Below, piece after piece: positions 62,183-64,000 of a stretch of 64,000 bases of DNA. The stretch is taken from assembly GCF_020509005.1 (NCBI RefSeq), contig NC_063019.1, positions 1,116,001 to 1,180,000 on the forward strand, given 5' to 3'. Origin of the DNA: Fulvia fulva (Eukaryota > Ascomycota > Dothideomycetes > Mycosphaerellales > Mycosphaerellaceae). The position numbers were made by a program, and so were the translations under genes. The notes beneath the pieces were generated by a model, which was not told the origin of the DNA, ran no database searches, and worked only from the letters and a program-made list of their open reading frames with translations. Numbering within the stretch: position 1 is the stretch's first letter; each line of letters begins with the position of its first letter.

Positions 62183-63595
62183 TCACTCAAACTCCATCGT
62201 CACGTCTTCCGCTTCTGGATCATCCTGGATGAATAGAGTTGTGGCTGCAGTTGTCAGAGCCTGCCCATAGACTGCTGGATTCTGCTGCGTGGCTACAGTC
62301 TCCTTCTTATCGCGTCTCGCGAAGATCTCTGTGACCGATTGGCGTAACGAGGGTACTCCGGAGTCTGTTGTCGCTATGGAGCTTACTGAATTCCGTGCAG
62401 AAACATCCAAAGACATCCGGCTTCTCGGCGTTGAGGGCTCTGGTGTCGGCCTTTGTAGCCAGGTCGGCGAGGCGTACTGTTCGAGAGCTGTTCTGGAAGG
62501 CATTCGACTAGCCTTATTGGAAGTATCGACCAGGTCCTGCATCTCGGGCTCGATCCATAGGGCTTGGCAGTGTCTACCTTGCCCTTTCTCGCGCAGATCA
62601 TTCATCTCTTGGAGATCGTTGTCTCTCCATCCTGCCTGTACGAGGTCGATCTTCTTGTGTATCCAATCGCTGGGCTCGTTCCTTTTCTTGGCGAGATCTG
62701 CCAGCTCTAATGCGAACATAGTGAGGCGTCCGTACTGCATGTCTTGGATGTGATCCGTGATACACTGCATACACTCAAACAGCGTCTCGCGATTCCTGGG
62801 CTGGCCGGAGTCGTGGGGTCCCGTGCAGTTTTTTGCGCAGACTTCAGGCGTGGCAGTACATACTGTGTGACCGCAGGTCAGCCGATGGCAAAGTGTGTTA
62901 GTGACACAAGGCATAGCAATGTGCGCATCGATGAAACTCGCTGCCACCGCGTTGATTGTCACTTCTGAGAATGGCTTCTCGATGATCTTCTTGGGCGATA
63001 CCGCAGAGTTTTTTCTTGCGGCGCTAACAACGCTGGGCTTGTACACCGGATTGTCGCCTGCATCGATGTGCTTGAAGGCGATTCGCTCGCCTTCGTGTCT
63101 CCCTGGTAGATCATGTACGTTGGCTATCCGTGACCGGCGCGGATACCTCGCAAAGTCTTCACCACATCGTGGAGTGCGGAAGGCTGGAACAATCCGGCCA
63201 TGTCTCCTCCTCGGGGCGGAAGGTGTGTCCATGACACTTCTGGAGTAGACTGAACTCGGGGTCGGTGTCTGTGGCGGACTCGGGGGCATATTGACGGTCG
63301 GTTGATTCGTGGTAGCTTCAACAAAAGACAATTTGCTATTGCACCGGCTGCAGTCTTGCTGTGATGTATGTCGCAAGCTTGAACGTCTGAGTATCTGGTC
63401 TGAAGACTCGAAAGTGGAAGAACGTCGTGAGGACCGTCGCCTTTTGTGTTGGCTTTGTCGTTTCGATGTCAAAGGCTCTTGTAAGAAAGCTTTGTGTGGT
63501 ATGAGAATGTGATCGCCCTTGGCCGAGACAATGACTTGTGCCATAGGTAGGCATAGAAAGCCCTTGTGCGAAGAATCTTCCGTGGACTCCATCAT
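62183..63595 (-). CDS. Conserved fungal hypothetical protein with Cys/His cluster (470 aa)
   Basis: The frame extends to 63610, but only from GTG; the first ATG is 63595 (MMESTEDSSHKGFLCLPM). The first 200 residues are basic, Ser/Arg-rich and probably disordered. A compact cysteine/histidine segment follows: CVTNTLCHRLTCGHTVCTAT, PEVCAKNC and FECMQCITDHIQDMQ, eight or nine Cys plus His in about 60 residues, suggesting zinc binding. A helical part with tryptophans (SDWIHKKIDLVQAGWRDND) precedes a Ser/Thr/Pro-rich tail ending in acidic residues. No catalytic motif is visible. It is probably nuclear or cytosolic; the name of the family is not known to me. A 5' intron before 63595 is possible. 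Confidence 0.65.
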   Translation of the reverse strand: MMESTEDSSHKGFLCLPMAQVIVSAKGDHILIPHKAFLQEPLTSKRQSQHKRRRSSRRSSTFESSDQILRRSSLRHTSQQDCSRCNSKLSFVEATTNQPTVNMPPSPPQTPTPSSVYSRSVMDTPSAPRRRHGRIVPAFRTPRCGEDFARYPRRSRIANVHDLPGRHEGERIAFKHIDAGDNPVYKPSVVSAARKNSAVSPKKIIEKPFSEVTINAVAASFIDAHIAMPCVTNTLCHRLTCGHTVCTATPEVCAKNCTGPHDSGQPRNRETLFECMQCITDHIQDMQYGRLTMFALELADLAKKRNEPSDWIHKKIDLVQAGWRDNDLQEMNDLREKGQGRHCQALWIEPEMQDLVDTSNKASRMPSRTALEQYASPTWLQRPTPEPSTPRSRMSLDVSARNSVSSIATTDSGVPSLRQSVTEIFARRDKKETVATQQNPAVYGQALTTAATTLFIQDDPEAEDVTMEFE

Positions 63596-64000
63596 GCCTG
63601 ATGCACTCACGTGAGTTATGTGTTGTCAGCAAGATCATGAACACTGTATCATCAGTGAATGTCGCAAGACAAGCCACGAAGAGTGAACAGTGCAATGTTG
63701 TCGTTCAGGCGACCATAAGCCGGATACATCCGAGCGGTGTGTTGGCCAACGGGAATGGCTTCGACCGGGTTGCTGGGGTGTTTCTCAAGAGAGCAACACA
63801 TTGAATGGCAAATTGTTAGCAAGACTCTGGCGTGCGTCCAACAAAGGCGATCACTCGAAATTCGAGACTCGCAGTTGGCTTTGAAGATCCTTCACGAGCG
63901 ACATTGCTGAAGAGGTGAGGTCGGCAATGCCGGGTACTAGGACCTACCCTACCCTTACCCTACCCTTACCCTGATCAAAAGCTGTGGCCACAACCATGGA
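63596..64000. other. Intergenic to window end
   Basis: 405 bp upstream of the last gene. Holds a telomere-like repeat at 63944-63972, otherwise nothing recognised. Confidence 0.45.
63944..63972. repeat. Short interstitial telomere-like repeat
   Basis: Repeats of CTACCC and TTACCC alternate for about 29 bp (units CTACC-CTACCC-TTACCC-TACCC-TTACCC). The fungal telomere unit is CCCTAA; these units are CCCTA/CCCTTA variants. It may be a telomere-box-type promoter element or an internal scar. Confidence 0.6.

Overview
The window is nuclear DNA of a filamentous ascomycete (Pezizomycotina, most likely a Dothideomycete). The evidence is short spliceosomal introns (48-75 nt, GTRNGY donors, CTAAC/CTGAC-like branch sites, YAG acceptors), compact two-strand gene packing, fungal housekeeping genes (V-ATPase subunit D, SYF1, AP-3 beta, Clr2), secreted hydrolases, small secreted proteins and traces of RIP-like mutation. 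Exon structures were built by hand from reading frames and splice signals; product names come from recognised motifs, not from a database search.

Layout. 0-6 kb is accessory: a broken GH43 glycosidase, a small cysteine-rich secreted protein, and a divergent methyltransferase/P450 pair that looks like a minimal secondary-metabolism unit. 6.6-10.5 kb is core: VMA8 and SYF1 share one promoter region. 10.8-16.5 kb holds a tandem array of BTB-like paralogues (two intact, one with a nonsense codon, one fragment) followed by two F-box-like genes. 16.5-19.9 kb shows no convincing gene. 19.9-25.5 kb has an alcohol dehydrogenase, a pepsin-like protease and a caleosin. 26.6-29.8 kb has an orphan gene, a small secreted protein and a dispersed copy of the BTB-like family. 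30.1-36.6 kb carries a divergent chromatin pair, Clr2 and a SNF2-PHD ATPase. 37.5-41.9 kb has two genes sharing a histidine-rich motif. 42.7-44.8 kb is a two-module GH43 gene with four in-frame stops. 45.5-48.7 kb is a second tandem array, four F-box-like paralogues. 48.8-54.2 kb has a hypothetical gene broken by one stop, a conserved hypothetical and AP-3 beta. 54.2-64 kb has a dispersed repeat, a GPI-type surface protein, an SDR, a truncated Tc1/mariner transposase, a tRNA-like relic, a cyclase-family enzyme, a conserved hypothetical and a telomere-like repeat at the right end.

Themes. The window alternates conserved blocks with accessory islands. Two unrelated tandem families of putative ubiquitin-ligase adaptors show birth-and-death evolution. 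Five otherwise intact genes are each one base out of frame and a sixth (the GH43 fragment) also changes frame. Either the assembly carries residual indels or several accessory genes are young pseudogenes; this matters for anyone reading the gene models. The features closest to a novel system are the two adaptor arrays and the adjacent genes sharing the His-rich motif.
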